64,000 nt of DNA from Ollibium composti. GTDB lineage: Bacteria; Pseudomonadota; Alphaproteobacteria; Rhizobiales; Rhizobiaceae. The DNA lies in contig NZ_SSNY01000002.1 in assembly GCF_004801285.1 (NCBI RefSeq), positions 434,001 to 498,000 on the forward strand, in the 5' to 3' direction. Shown here piece by piece: positions 23,686 through 32,332 of this stretch (its first letter is position 1; each line of letters opens with the position of its first letter). Below the pieces are notes generated by a model that made no database searches, was not told the DNA's origin, and saw nothing but the letters and a program-made list of their open reading frames with translations. The position numbers were made by a program, and so were the translations under genes.

Positions 23686-24771
23686 ATGACCCGGCCGATC
23701 ACCGACGCGACCGTGCAGTCGCCCACTTTGCAGACGCTCGACATGCGCTCGCGCGACATCTTCCGGCGCATCGTCGATTCCTACCTGCGCGACGGCGAGC
23801 CCGTCGGTTCGCGCTCGCTCTCGCGCATCCTGCCGTCGTCGCTGTCGCCGGCGACGGTGCGCAACGTCATGAGCGACCTCGAACATCTCGGCCTCATCTA
23901 CGCGCCGCACGTCTCGGCCGGCCGCCTGCCGACACAGGCGGGCCTGCGCTTCTTCGTCGATGCCTTCATGGAACTGGGCGACCTTGCGGAAGAGGAGCGC
24001 CGCGCCATCGAGGCGCAGATGAAGGCGTCGGGCGAGGGGACGAGCCTAGAACACATGCTGACCGAGGCCAGCCAGTTGCTGTCGGGCATGTCGCGCGGCG
24101 CGGGGCTGGTGCTCACCGCCAAGAGCGAGGCCGCGCTCAAGCACATCGAGTTCATCCAGCTGGAGCCGACCAAGGCGCTGGCGGTGCTGGTGTCGCAGAA
24201 CGGCGACGTCGAGAACCGCATCATCGAGCTGCCGGCCGGCATCACCGTCTCGCAGCTGCACGAAGCCTCCAACTTCCTCAACGCCCACATCCGCGGCCGC
24301 ACGCTGGCAGAGGCGCGCGCCGAGATCGAGCGGCGCAAACAGGAAACCCGCGCCGCCCTCGACACGCTGTCGCAGGACCTCGTGGAAAAGGGCCTGGCGA
24401 TGTGGGCGGGCGCCGAAAGCGGCCTGCCGTCGCGCCTCATCGTGCGCGGCCGCGCCAACCTTTTGGAAAACGTCTCGGCGCAGGCCGACATGGAACTCTT
24501 GAAACACCTGTTCGAGGACCTGGAGACGCAGGACGGCCTCGTCCAGCTTCTCGACCTCGCCGAGCAGGGCTCGGGCGTGCGCATCTTCATCGGCTCGGAG
24601 AACAAGCTGTTTTCGCTGTCGGGCTCCTCGCTGGTGGTGGCGCCCTATCGCGACAAGGATGCGCGCGTCATCGGCGCGCTCGGCGTCATCGGCCCGACCC
24701 GGCTGAACTACGCCCGCATCGTGCCGATGGTGGACTATACCGCGCAGCTCATATCGCGCATGCTGCGCTGA
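23686..24771 (+). CDS. hrcA: Heat-inducible transcription repressor HrcA
   Basis: A 361-residue HrcA. The N-terminal winged helix (residues about 14-85, [20 protein letters not shown] and [18 protein letters not shown]) is followed by the GAF-like regulatory domain. HrcA binds CIRCE sites and represses groESL and dnaK operons, with GroEL as corepressor. A GGAGG site sits 10 bases before the ATG. In many relatives grpE follows directly. Here a 61-residue coiled protein follows instead, and no grpE, groESL or dnaK is found in the window. Confidence 0.97.
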   Translation: MTRPITDATVQSPTLQTLDMRSRDIFRRIVDSYLRDGEPVGSRSLSRILPSSLSPATVRNVMSDLEHLGLIYAPHVSAGRLPTQAGLRFFVDAFMELGDLAEEERRAIEAQMKASGEGTSLEHMLTEASQLLSGMSRGAGLVLTAKSEAALKHIEFIQLEPTKALAVLVSQNGDVENRIIELPAGITVSQLHEASNFLNAHIRGRTLAEARAEIERRKQETRAALDTLSQDLVEKGLAMWAGAESGLPSRLIVRGRANLLENVSAQADMELLKHLFEDLETQDGLVQLLDLAEQGSGVRIFIGSENKLFSLSGSSLVVAPYRDKDARVIGALGVIGPTRLNYARIVPMVDYTAQLISRMLR

Positions 24772-24804
24772 GCGGACGGCGGCAACGACCGACAGGAGGG
24801 AGCC

Positions 24805-24990
24805 ATGGCGTTCGAATCGATCAAGGCCGAAATCGACCTTCTTCTCGCCAGCATGGTGAACCAGCCCGAGGATGCCCGCGAGATCCGCGAGCAGGTGCGC
24901 GAGAAGCTGAACGAGCTGCGCGCGCTCGGCCTGCCGCTGCCGGCCGACCTGGTGAGGCTCGAGAGCCAGCTCGACGCCGAACTCGGCTGA
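24805..24990 (+). CDS. Small helical protein of unknown function after hrcA
   Basis: A 61-residue protein with a perfect AGGAGGG ribosome site and 33 bp from the hrcA stop, so probably cotranscribed. The sequence is one long amphipathic, charged helix pattern (EDAREIREQVREKLNELRAL) with no Cys, no signal peptide and no membrane segment, which suggests a short coiled coil or adaptor. The family is not recognised. A link with heat-shock control is suggested only by position. Confidence 0.75.
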   Translation: MAFESIKAEIDLLLASMVNQPEDAREIREQVREKLNELRALGLPLPADLVRLESQLDAELG

Positions 24991-25094
24991 GGATCTGTCC
25001 GGCAAACCCATTTTTGGCGGCCACCCGACGGCGTTGTCCGCGCTTCCGTTACCTGCGGCCCGGATCGAGACCTGACTGGCCGCGACGCGGCTTC

Positions 25095-25379
25095 CTACTG
25101 CTGATTGGGATTGGAAGGCTGAACCGGCTTGTCTTCCGGTATCGGCACGTTGTCATCGGGGATGGGCTGGCAATCCCGTCCGTCGCAGTCGGTCGCCTCG
25201 CCGGGTGCCGGCGGATCGCAGTCGCGGCCCTGGCAGGTCTCGGCCGGCTTCGTGTTGTCCTGCATGCAGTCCTGCCCCGTGCAGCTTTGCGCGGGCACGT
25301 TTCCGGCCAAGGCCCCGGCCGCCGTGAAGAGCAACGCCGAGGCGACCGCGATGACTGGAAAGGCGGTGCTTGGTCGCAT
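25095..25379 (-). CDS. Secreted protein with three CxGxDC repeats
   Basis: A 94-residue protein with a signal peptide (residues 1-25, ending GALAG). The mature part carries three CxGxDC motifs at residues 33-38, 49-54 and 65-70, exactly 16 residues apart, joined by acidic and Pro-rich linkers, and a Pro/Asn/Gln tail. Six Cys in three close pairs suggest disulfide knots or metal binding in the periplasm. The ATG at 25379 overlaps nothing; the sugar dehydrogenase gene diverges from it by about 115 bp. The family is not recognised. Confidence 0.8.
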   Translation of the reverse strand: MRPSTAFPVIAVASALLFTAAGALAGNVPAQSCTGQDCMQDNTKPAETCQGRDCDPPAPGEATDCDGRDCQPIPDDNVPIPEDKPVQPSNPNQQ

Positions 25380-25494
25380 GGCTCAAGCAGACGCCGCACT
25401 TGTTGCCGATGCAAGGCGAACCATATGGCAAGGTAAAGGCGGGGTTGCCGGCGGCTGTGCGTCGTCGGCTCGAGGTTGCGTGGAGGAGACGGCA

Positions 25495-26847
25495 TTGGCG
25501 GAACAGGCAAGAACCGGAATGCGCGGCTTTTTCCTGGGCGGAGCGGTCTTGCTGGCCTGTGCCGGCACGGTCGCCGCCCAGGACCCGTCCGCACCCCTTG
25601 AGGGAGCAAAGGCTTTCGGCGGCTGGCACGACGACCGGCCCGGCCTGTGGCGCGACATCGCTCCCGGCGACCTGCCGAAGCCCTACGCCACCGATTCGGC
25701 CTCCAACGGCGCCGACCGGGCGCGGGAACCGAAGGGCGAAGGCCCGCAGCTGCCGCCAGGCTTTTCGGCCGAGCGTATCGCGTCGGGAATCCGCAATCCG
25801 CGCGCCGTCCGGGTCGCGCCGAACGGCGACCTGTTCGTCGCCGACAGCCGCGCCGGCCAGGTGCGCAGCTACCGGCTGGGCAAGGACGGCAAGGTGGCGG
25901 AGGAAGGCATCTTCGCCAAGGGGCTCGCCCGGCCCTACGGCATCGCCTTCCATCCGGCGGACAACCCGCAATGGGTCTATGTTGCTGAGACCGGCGGCGT
26001 CGTGCGTTTCCCCTATCATAGCGGCGAGCTGAAGGCGTCCGGCAAGGCCGAGACGGTCGTCGACGACCTGCCGACCGGCGGCCACTGGACCCGCGACATC
26101 GCCTTTTCGCCCGATGGCGCCACGCTCTACGTCTCCGTCGGCTCGGATTCGAATGCCGCCGAGGGCATGGGCAAGGCGCCTGCCGGCTGGATCGACGGGC
26201 AGGCTCCGGGCGCCGCGTGGGGCTCGGAGGAGGGCCGCGCCGAAGTCCGCGCCTACGATCCCGACGGCAAGAACGGCCGTGTCGTCGCGACCGGCCTGCG
26301 CAACTGTTCGGGCATGACCGTGCAGCCGGCCACCGGCGCGCTGTGGTGCGTCGTCAACGAGCGCGACGGGCTGGGCGACAACGTGCCCTTCGAATACGCG
26401 ACGACGGTGCAGGACGGCGCCTTCTACGGCTGGCCCTGGTACTATATCGGCGATCACCAGGACCCGCGCCATGTCGGCGCGCGGCCGGACCTCGCCGGCA
26501 AGGCGACGGTGCCGGACGTGCTCATCCAGGCGCATTCGGCGCCGCTCGGCATCGCCTTCTACGAGGGCGACCGGTTCCCGGCCGAATACAAGGGCGACGC
26601 CTTCGTCGCGCTGCACGGTTCGTGGAACCGCGGCACGCGCACCGGATACAAGGTCGTGCGGCTGAAATTCGAGGATGGCCGGCCGACCGGCGCCTATCAG
26701 GATTTCATGACCGGCTTCGTCCTGTCGGATGCCGAGGTGTGGGGTCGCCCGGTCGGTGTCGCGGTGGCCAAGGACGGCGCGCTGATCGTCACGGAGGACG
26801 GGTCCGGCACGATCTGGCGCGTCGCCTATGACGGCGCAAGGCCATAG
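25495..26847 (+). CDS. PQQ-dependent sugar dehydrogenase-like six-bladed beta-propeller protein
   Basis: A periplasmic propeller of the glucose/sorbosone dehydrogenase family, about 450 residues. An N-terminal signal peptide (GFFLGGAVLLACAGTVAAQ) is followed by repeated blade motifs: IRNPRAVRVAPNGDLFVAD, GLARPYGIAFHPADNP, GGHWTRDIAFSPDGATLYVS and GRPVGVAVAKDGALIVTEDG. Relatives oxidise sugars or aldehydes with PQQ and pass electrons to the respiratory chain. The TTG at 25495 has a perfect GGAGGAG site 6 bases upstream; an ATG at 25519 is the alternative but lacks such a site. No PQQ synthesis genes are in the window. It stands alone between the Cys-repeat gene and cysK. Confidence 0.85.
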   Translation: MAEQARTGMRGFFLGGAVLLACAGTVAAQDPSAPLEGAKAFGGWHDDRPGLWRDIAPGDLPKPYATDSASNGADRAREPKGEGPQLPPGFSAERIASGIRNPRAVRVAPNGDLFVADSRAGQVRSYRLGKDGKVAEEGIFAKGLARPYGIAFHPADNPQWVYVAETGGVVRFPYHSGELKASGKAETVVDDLPTGGHWTRDIAFSPDGATLYVSVGSDSNAAEGMGKAPAGWIDGQAPGAAWGSEEGRAEVRAYDPDGKNGRVVATGLRNCSGMTVQPATGALWCVVNERDGLGDNVPFEYATTVQDGAFYGWPWYYIGDHQDPRHVGARPDLAGKATVPDVLIQAHSAPLGIAFYEGDRFPAEYKGDAFVALHGSWNRGTRTGYKVVRLKFEDGRPTGAYQDFMTGFVLSDAEVWGRPVGVAVAKDGALIVTEDGSGTIWRVAYDGARP

Positions 26848-27019
26848 TGGAAAACCATGAAGCGCAATCGCAATCCTGATCTTCGTCGCTCGGGAGAATT
26901 TTATTCCAGCCGCACACGGCCTTTGCAACGCCGCCCACTCGGCTATTCTGGCGTGCCGGCCTATCTTCCATGATGAAAAATCCTATCTTGCCTTTCACGA
27001 ATCTCAGGGAGCCAGACGC

Positions 27020-28000
27020 ATGACCAAGCCCGACCCGTCCGCGCGCGTGCCCGGCCGCGGCCGCATCTTCGCCTCGATCACCGAGACGATCGGCGACACG
27101 CCGCTGGTCAGGCTGGAGAAGTTCGCGAAGGAAAAGGGCATCGTCGCCGACCTGCTCGCCAAGCTGGAGTTCTTCAACCCCATCGCCTCGGTCAAGGACC
27201 GCATCGGCGTGGCGATGATCGAGGCGCTGGAGGCGGAGGGCCGCATCGTGCCCGGCCGCACCACGCTGGTCGAGCCGACGTCCGGAAACACCGGCATCGC
27301 GCTCGCCTTCGCCGCCGCCGCCAAGGGCTACAAGCTGATCCTGACCATGCCCGAGACGATGTCGTCGGAGCGGCGCAAGATGCTTCTGCTGCTCGGCGCC
27401 GAACTGGTGTTGACCGAGGGGCCGAAGGGCATGAAGGGCGCCATCGCCAAGGCGGAGGAACTTGTCGCCAGGCTGCCGGACGCCGTTATTCCCCAGCAGT
27501 TCGAGAACCCCGCCAATCCCGAAGTCCATCGCCGCACCACGGCGGAGGAGATCTGGAACGACACGCAGAGCGCCGTCGACATCCTCGTCGCCGGCATCGG
27601 CACCGGCGGCACCATCACCGGCGTCGGCCAGGTGCTGAAAAAGCGCAAACCCTCGGTGCAGGTCGTGGCGGTGGAGCCGGAAGCCTCCGCCATCCTGTCG
27701 GGCGGCCAGCCCGGCCCGCACAAGATCCAGGGCCTCGGCGCCGGCTTCGCGCCGAAGGTGCTCGACACTTCCGTCTACGACGAGATCGTTACCGTCTCCA
27801 ACGAAGATGCCGTCGCCAACGCCCGCCTTGTCGCGCGGCTGGAAGGCGTGCCGGTGGGCATTTCCTCGGGTGCGGCGTTGCAGGCGGCAGCAGTCGTCGG
27901 CGCGCGGCCGGAAAACAGGGGCAAGACGATGGTCGTCGTCATCCCCTCCTTCGCCGAGCGCTACCTGTCGACCGTCCTGTTCGACGGGTTGGGGAACTGA
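27020..28000 (+). CDS. cysK: Cysteine synthase A (O-acetylserine sulfhydrylase)
   Basis: A 326-residue PLP enzyme that makes cysteine from O-acetylserine and sulfide. The PLP Lys is Lys59 in [11 protein letters not shown], and the phosphate-binding loop is [25 protein letters not shown] is the Asn/Ser/Thr substrate loop typical of CysK. The first 15 residues extend slightly beyond the common start. A CAGGGAG site precedes the ATG. It is flanked by a 172-bp gap before it and a palindromic repeat after it, so it is probably expressed alone. Confidence 0.95.
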   Translation: MTKPDPSARVPGRGRIFASITETIGDTPLVRLEKFAKEKGIVADLLAKLEFFNPIASVKDRIGVAMIEALEAEGRIVPGRTTLVEPTSGNTGIALAFAAAAKGYKLILTMPETMSSERRKMLLLLGAELVLTEGPKGMKGAIAKAEELVARLPDAVIPQQFENPANPEVHRRTTAEEIWNDTQSAVDILVAGIGTGGTITGVGQVLKKRKPSVQVVAVEPEASAILSGGQPGPHKIQGLGAGFAPKVLDTSVYDEIVTVSNEDAVANARLVARLEGVPVGISSGAALQAAAVVGARPENRGKTMVVVIPSFAERYLSTVLFDGLGN

Positions 28001-28054
28001 GGCGGGCGTTGGGATGGCTCCTCACCTTTGAGGCGGAGCTATTGCAAATAAGGC

Positions 28055-28198
28055 TCCCCCTCTCCGTCTTGCTTCGCAAGCCACTCTCTCCCCGTTCCGG
28101 GTGGAGAGGATAGGATGACTGCAAGGCTTGGCGCCCATCCTCTCCCCTCACGAAGTGGGGGAGAGGTGGCTCGGCGAAGCCGAGACGGAGAGGGGGGG
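28055..28198. repeat. CCCCCTCTCCGTC...GACGGAGAGGGGG compound repeat
   Basis: The 378-bp gap between cysK and the GST gene is mostly this element. Outer inverted ends CCCCCTCTCCGTC/GACGGAGAGGGGG enclose nested GCTTCGC and GGCGAAGCC hairpins and a CACGAAGTG stem. Other copies lie at 32098-32239, 51816-51902 and 63447-63500. Nothing coding was seen in the rest of the gap (28199-28378). Confidence 0.85.
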
Positions 28199-28378
28199 CA
28201 CGTCGTAGCCGATAGATCTCCTACGGGGGAGGGGCCAGACTCCAGATTAGCAAAAACCCATCGCCCTTGTCCGGCTCGTGCTGCTGGCCCTCACGAAAAA
28301 CCGTCTGGCGCGGCTTGAGCGCGGCGGCGGTTGCGGGCACATCCTCCTGTCTCGCGATACGGCGAGGGGAGGATTCGC

Positions 28379-29005
28379 ATGTACAAGCTCTATACGCGGC
28401 CCGGCTCCGGCGGTTTCGTCGTCGAGGCCGCGCTGAAGATCGCCGGCGCCCCGTTCGACCTGATCGACGTGAAGAAGACGCCGGACCCGGCGCCGGACTT
28501 CCTCGCCATCAGCCCGATGAACCAGGTGCCGGTGCTGGTCCTGCCCGACGGCAATGCCGTGACCGAGACGGCGGCGATGTGCATCCTTCTGGCCGAGCGG
28601 CATCCCGGCGCCGGCCTCGGCCCCGTCGCCGGCGAGGCGGGCCGCGCCGATTTCCTGCGCTGGATGGCGTTCATGGCCGCCGCGCTCTATCCGGCCGACC
28701 TGCGCTATTTCTATGCCCACCGCTACACCACCGATGCCGGCGGCATCGAGGCGGTCAAGCAGGCCGCGCTGGCCGAGATGGACCGCGAGATCGGCATCCT
28801 CGACCGCGCTCTGGAAGGCCGCGACTGGCTCGCCGCCGGCCGGCGCACGCTGGCCGATCTCTATATGCTCATGCTGGTGTGCTGGTATCCGGATGCTGGC
28901 AAGACGCGGACCGCCTGGCCCAATGTCGAGCGGGTCTCAGCGACCCTGCGCGCCGATCCGCTGCTGGCCGAACTCAACGTCCGCCACGAGATGTGGGCTG
29001 ACTGA
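28379..29005 (+). CDS. Glutathione S-transferase family protein
   Basis: A 208-residue GST. The N-terminal thioredoxin-like domain (MYKLYTRPGSGGFVVEAALK) contains the cis-Pro and glutathione contact stretch NQVPVLVLPDGNAVTETAAM; the C-terminal helical domain contains LAAGRRTLADLYMLML, the conserved Asp region. An AGGGGAGGA site directly before the ATG fixes this start rather than an earlier in-frame ATG at 28331. The substrate is not predictable. It stands between two palindromic repeats, as a single-gene transcript. Confidence 0.92.
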   Translation: MYKLYTRPGSGGFVVEAALKIAGAPFDLIDVKKTPDPAPDFLAISPMNQVPVLVLPDGNAVTETAAMCILLAERHPGAGLGPVAGEAGRADFLRWMAFMAAALYPADLRYFYAHRYTTDAGGIEAVKQAALAEMDREIGILDRALEGRDWLAAGRRTLADLYMLMLVCWYPDAGKTRTAWPNVERVSATLRADPLLAELNVRHEMWAD

Positions 29006-29031
29006 GAGGAGCTGCCGCTCGCCGGTGATGA

Positions 29032-29123
29032 CCCCCACCCCTAACCCCTCCCCGCAAGGGGGAGGGGGACTTGGGGCGCGGCAGCTTCCCCTCCCCCTTG
29101 CGGGGAGGGGTTAGGGGTGGGGG
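29032..29123. repeat. CCCCCACCCCTAACCCCTCCCC...GGGGAGGGGTTAGGGGTGGGGG repeat
   Basis: Perfect long inverted ends (CCCCCACCCCTAACCCCTCC and its complement) with internal CGCAAGGGGG/CCCCCTTGCG hairpins. It fills most of the gap after the GST gene. Other copies are at 38408-38547, 45111-45248 and 53763-53888, with a related form at 41611-41748. Confidence 0.85.
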
Positions 29124-29205
29124 TATGCGACGGCGGAAATGCGGCGCACTTCCATGCCCCCGTTCACAGGCGGACGAGCACCGATAGCCGGCACGACCAC
29201 CGGCA

Positions 29206-30462
29206 CTACACGGTCCCTCGGTCCAGTGCGTCGCGTTCGGCCAGCAGGAAGCGGCGCACGGCCTCGTCGCGCTCCAGCCCGATGGCGCGGTCATAGGCGG
29301 CCGCCGCCTGCTCGCGGTCGCCAAGCTGCGCCGCGAGGTCGGCGCGCGCCGCCCAGAACGGCTGGTAGTCGGCCAGCCGCGGATCGCCTATCGCCTCCAG
29401 CGCGTCGAGGCCGGCGCGTGGGCCGTCGAGCCGGGCGACCGCGACCGCGCGGTTGATGGCCGCCACCGGCGAGCCGGTCAGCTTGAGCAGCGCCTCGTAG
29501 AGCGTGGCGAGCGCCGGCCAGTCCGTCCCGCCCGTCGTGCGGCTGCGGCGCGCTGAATGCACGGCCTGTATGGCGGCCTCCAGCCTGTAGCGGCCGAGCC
29601 CTTCCATCGCCGAGGCGACGACCAGCAGCCGCTCGGCCTCGTCGATCATCGCGTGGTCCCACAGGCCCGTGTCCTGTGCGGCCAGCGGCATGTAGGCGCC
29701 GTCGGGACCGCGCCGGGCCGCCCGCCGCGCTTCGGCGAACAGCATCAGCGAAAGCAGGCCGAGCGCTTCCGGTTCGTTAGGCAGCAGCGACGCCGTCAGG
29801 CGGCCGAGCCAAAGGCCTTCCGAGGCAAGGTTGCGCCGCCGCGTTTCGGTGCCGGCGGCGTCCAGCCAGCCTTCGGCGAAGGCGGCGTAGATCGCCTCCA
29901 GCACGGCGGTGAGCCGCCCGGCCAGTTCCTGCCGCTCCGGGATGCGGAACGGAATGCCCGCCTGCCTGATGCGCGCCTTGGCGCGCACCAGCCGCTGCGC
30001 CATCGTGGCGGGCGAGACGAGGAAGGCCGAGGCGATTGCCGCCGCGTCGAAGCCGAGGATGGTCTGCAGCATCAGCGGCGCGCGCATGGCCGGATCGATC
30101 GCCGGGTGGGCGCAGGCGAACAGCAGCCTCAGCCGTTCGTCCGGGATCTCCTGTTCGGCCATGCCGGCCTCCAATTCCTCGGCGATCAGCGCCAGGTGGT
30201 CCTGGCCGGCCTCGCGGGTGAGCCGGCGGCGCACGGCGTCGATGCCGCGCCGCCGCGCCACGGCAAGCAGCCAGGCTTCGGGGCGGTCCGGCACGCCGTC
30301 GCGCGGCCAGCGCTCGAGTGCGGCGGCAAAGGCATCCGCCAGCACGTCCTCGGCGCCGGCGACGTCGCGCGTGCGCGCCGCCAGGAAGGCAACCAGCTTG
30401 CCGTAGCTTTGCCGGGCGGCGGCCTCGGCGGCCGCCCGCGCGCTGGCGGCTTCGGCGGCCAC
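29206..30462 (-). CDS. ECF42-type RNA polymerase sigma factor with C-terminal TPR-like extension
   Basis: A 418-residue protein: sigma region 2 (YGKLVAFLAARTRDVAGAEDVLADAF), region 4 (GFDAAAIASAFLVSPATMAQRLVRAK), then a long helical C-terminal part (residues about 190-418) of the DUF6596/TPR type. ECF42 sigma factors have this layout, no anti-sigma, and are encoded with DGPF (YCII-related) proteins. Here the DGPF gene is 10 bp upstream, in the same operon. The known ECF42 promoter pattern is found ahead of that gene, so the operon probably controls itself. The in vivo signal is not known. Confidence 0.92.
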   Translation of the reverse strand: MAAEAASARAAAEAAARQSYGKLVAFLAARTRDVAGAEDVLADAFAAALERWPRDGVPDRPEAWLLAVARRRGIDAVRRRLTREAGQDHLALIAEELEAGMAEQEIPDERLRLLFACAHPAIDPAMRAPLMLQTILGFDAAAIASAFLVSPATMAQRLVRAKARIRQAGIPFRIPERQELAGRLTAVLEAIYAAFAEGWLDAAGTETRRRNLASEGLWLGRLTASLLPNEPEALGLLSLMLFAEARRAARRGPDGAYMPLAAQDTGLWDHAMIDEAERLLVVASAMEGLGRYRLEAAIQAVHSARRSRTTGGTDWPALATLYEALLKLTGSPVAAINRAVAVARLDGPRAGLDALEAIGDPRLADYQPFWAARADLAAQLGDREQAAAAYDRAIGLERDEAVRRFLLAERDALDRGTV

Positions 30463-30472
30463 CGGGATGCGC

Positions 30473-30835
30473 CTACTGCGCCTTCCAGATCGGCCGCACC
30501 TCGACCGCCCTGTTCTGCGCGGCGGGGCAGCGGGCGGCCCACTGGATGGCGGCGTCGAGGTCTTGCGCCTCGATGATGTAATAGCCGCCGAGCTGTTCCT
30601 TGGTGTCGGCGAACGGCCCGTCGAGCACTTCGGTCCTGTCGCCCAGCATGCGCACCCGCGTGGTCGAGGACGACGGCGCCAGCCGGTCGCCGGCCACCCA
30701 GGCGCCCGCCTTCTTCAGCGCTTCGTTGTAGGCCATGAAGGGCTGGCCCATCTCGTAGGCCTTGTCGGGCGAGGCGGTCGGCGCGGCGGCAGCCATGGCG
30801 GCTTCGTCGACATGGATGAGAAGCATGTATTGCAT
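30473..30835 (-). CDS. DGPF/YCII-related protein, ECF42 partner
   Basis: A 120-residue YCII-related protein carrying the name-giving motif LDGPFADTKEQLGGYYIIE near residue 70. It begins MQYMLLIHVDEAAM, and the start at 30835 follows an AAGGAA site. DGPF proteins are the constant genomic partners and targets of ECF42 sigma factors; their biochemical function is unsettled. It is first in the two-gene operon with the sigma gene, behind a promoter that fits the ECF42 consensus. Confidence 0.9.
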   Translation of the reverse strand: MQYMLLIHVDEAAMAAAAPTASPDKAYEMGQPFMAYNEALKKAGAWVAGDRLAPSSSTTRVRMLGDRTEVLDGPFADTKEQLGGYYIIEAQDLDAAIQWAARCPAAQNRAVEVRPIWKAQ

Positions 30836-30883
30836 CGTCGTGTTCCTTCCCTTTCGCGACCGCATCGGTGCGGACACAAGGAT

Positions 30884-30910
30884 GTCGCGCAGCGGACGGC
30901 GATTTCGACA
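30884..30910 (-). promoter_or_regulatory. ECF42-type promoter of the DGPF-sigma operon
   Basis: On the minus strand TGTCGA (30910-30905) and CGAC (30887-30884) are separated by 17 bp, matching the ECF42 consensus as I recall it (TGTCGA -35 and CGA/TC -10). It lies about 50 bp before the DGPF start codon. Confidence 0.65.
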
Positions 30911-31101
30911 GCCGCGGCAAAAATTTCCACGGATTCTTTGCGCCCGGCCGCCGCGGCGCGCAAGCGCTGTGGGCCGCCTGTCTTCGACCTCAAGTCGCCT
31001 GTCGCCGATTGCGGGTTGGCAATTTCGCTCCGCTGCTTAAAGTGTCGCCTCCGGGTTGAGGGAGGGTGACCCGGCAAGGCAACCCAGGGAGGAATGAACT
31101 G

Positions 31102-32058
31102 ATGCTCCATGTCCGCAAGATCGTCGCCGTCGGCACGATGGCGCTTTCGCTCGGTCTCGGCTCGCTGTCGGCGAAGGCCGACGAATTCATCAACGTGCTG
31201 ACCGGCGGCACGTCCGGCGTGTACTATCCGCTCGGCGTCGCGCTGTCGGAGATCTACGGCAAGAACATCCCCGGCGCTCATGCGCAGGTGCAGGCCACCA
31301 AGGCTTCGGTGGAGAACCTGAACCTCTTGCAGCAGGGCAAGGGCGAGATCGCCTTCGCGCTCGGCGATTCGGTCAAGCTGGCTGCCGAGGGCAACGAGGA
31401 GGCCGGCTTCCCCGGCAAGCTGGACAAGCTGCGCGGCATCGCCGCCATCTATCCGAACTATATCCAGATCGTCGCCTCCAAGGAGTCCGGCATCAAGACG
31501 CTGGCCGACCTGAAGGGCAAGAGCCTGTCGGTCGGCGCGCCGGCTTCCGGTACGGAGCTCAACGCGCGTGCCATCTTCGCCGCCGCCGGCCTGAAGTACG
31601 AGGACCTCGGCAAGGTCGAGTACCTGCCGTTCGGCGATTCGGTCGAACTGATGAAGAACCGCCAGCTCGACGCGACGCTGCAATCGTCCGGCCTCGGCGT
31701 CGCCTCGATCCGCGACCTCGCCACCTCGGTGCCGATCAACATCGTCGCCGTGCCCGCCGAGGATGTCGCCAAGATCGGCGCGCCCTATATCGCCGCGGTC
31801 ATTCCGAAAGGGACCTACGAGGGCCAGGACGAGGACGTGCAGACCGCCGCCGTCGGCAATTTCCTTGTCAGTCACTCCGGCGTTTCCGACGAGACGGCCT
31901 ACCAGATGACCAAGCTGCTGTTCGAGCACCTCGACCAGCTCGTCGCCGCCCACGCCGCCGCCAAGGGCATCGATCCGGCCAAGGCCATTGAAGGCATGCC
32001 GATCCCGCTGCATCCGGGCGCCGAGCGCTATTACAAGGAAAAAGGCCTGATCAAGTAG
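31102..32058 (+). CDS. TAXI-family TRAP transporter solute-binding protein
   Basis: A 318-residue periplasmic binding protein. The signal peptide (residues 1-25, cleaved near LSAKA-DEF) is followed by the TAXI signature: INVLTGGTSGVYYPLGVALSEI, then QATKASVENLNLLQQGKGEIAF and VGAPASGTELNARAIFAAAGL. TAXI proteins bind carboxylates such as glutamate or dicarboxylates for TRAP uptake. An AGGGAGGA site precedes the ATG at 31102; an earlier in-frame start at 31066 would spoil the signal peptide. It is followed by the fused permease and the DUF1850 gene, with a repeat in between. Confidence 0.93.
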   Translation: MLHVRKIVAVGTMALSLGLGSLSAKADEFINVLTGGTSGVYYPLGVALSEIYGKNIPGAHAQVQATKASVENLNLLQQGKGEIAFALGDSVKLAAEGNEEAGFPGKLDKLRGIAAIYPNYIQIVASKESGIKTLADLKGKSLSVGAPASGTELNARAIFAAAGLKYEDLGKVEYLPFGDSVELMKNRQLDATLQSSGLGVASIRDLATSVPINIVAVPAEDVAKIGAPYIAAVIPKGTYEGQDEDVQTAAVGNFLVSHSGVSDETAYQMTKLLFEHLDQLVAAHAAAKGIDPAKAIEGMPIPLHPGAERYYKEKGLIK

Positions 32059-32097
32059 GCGCTTTTGGTTTGGGGCAAGGTCGTCGCCTATGGCGTT

Positions 32098-32239
32098 CCC
32101 CCTCTCCGTCTTGCTTCGCAAGCCACCTCTCCCCCACTTCGTGAGGGGAGAGGATGGGCGCCAGGCTTTGCGGCAGGCGTATCCTCTCCATCCGGAACGG
32201 GGGGAGAGGTGGCTCGGCGAAGCCGAGACGGAGAGGGGG
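32098..32239. repeat. CCCCCTCTCCGTC...GACGGAGAGGGGG compound repeat inside the TRAP operon
   Basis: Same family as 28055-28198, with TTGCTTCGCAAG and CTTCGTGAGG hairpins and the CGGCGAAGCCG end. It fills most of the 274-bp space between the TAXI binding protein and the TRAP permease and could set their relative expression. Confidence 0.85.
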
Positions 32240-32332
32240 CGCTCTTGATGTGATCCATCCGGCCCCGCTCCGCTCGGCACCTTCCCTTCAAGGGGCAGGG
32301 GCGATGTTCCCGATTTCCATGAGAGACAGCCC

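Noticed and set aside
28055..28198. A CRISPR array suggested by repeated GC-rich palindromes
   Set aside because: The units are single compound palindromes at scattered places, without regular spacers or cas genes.
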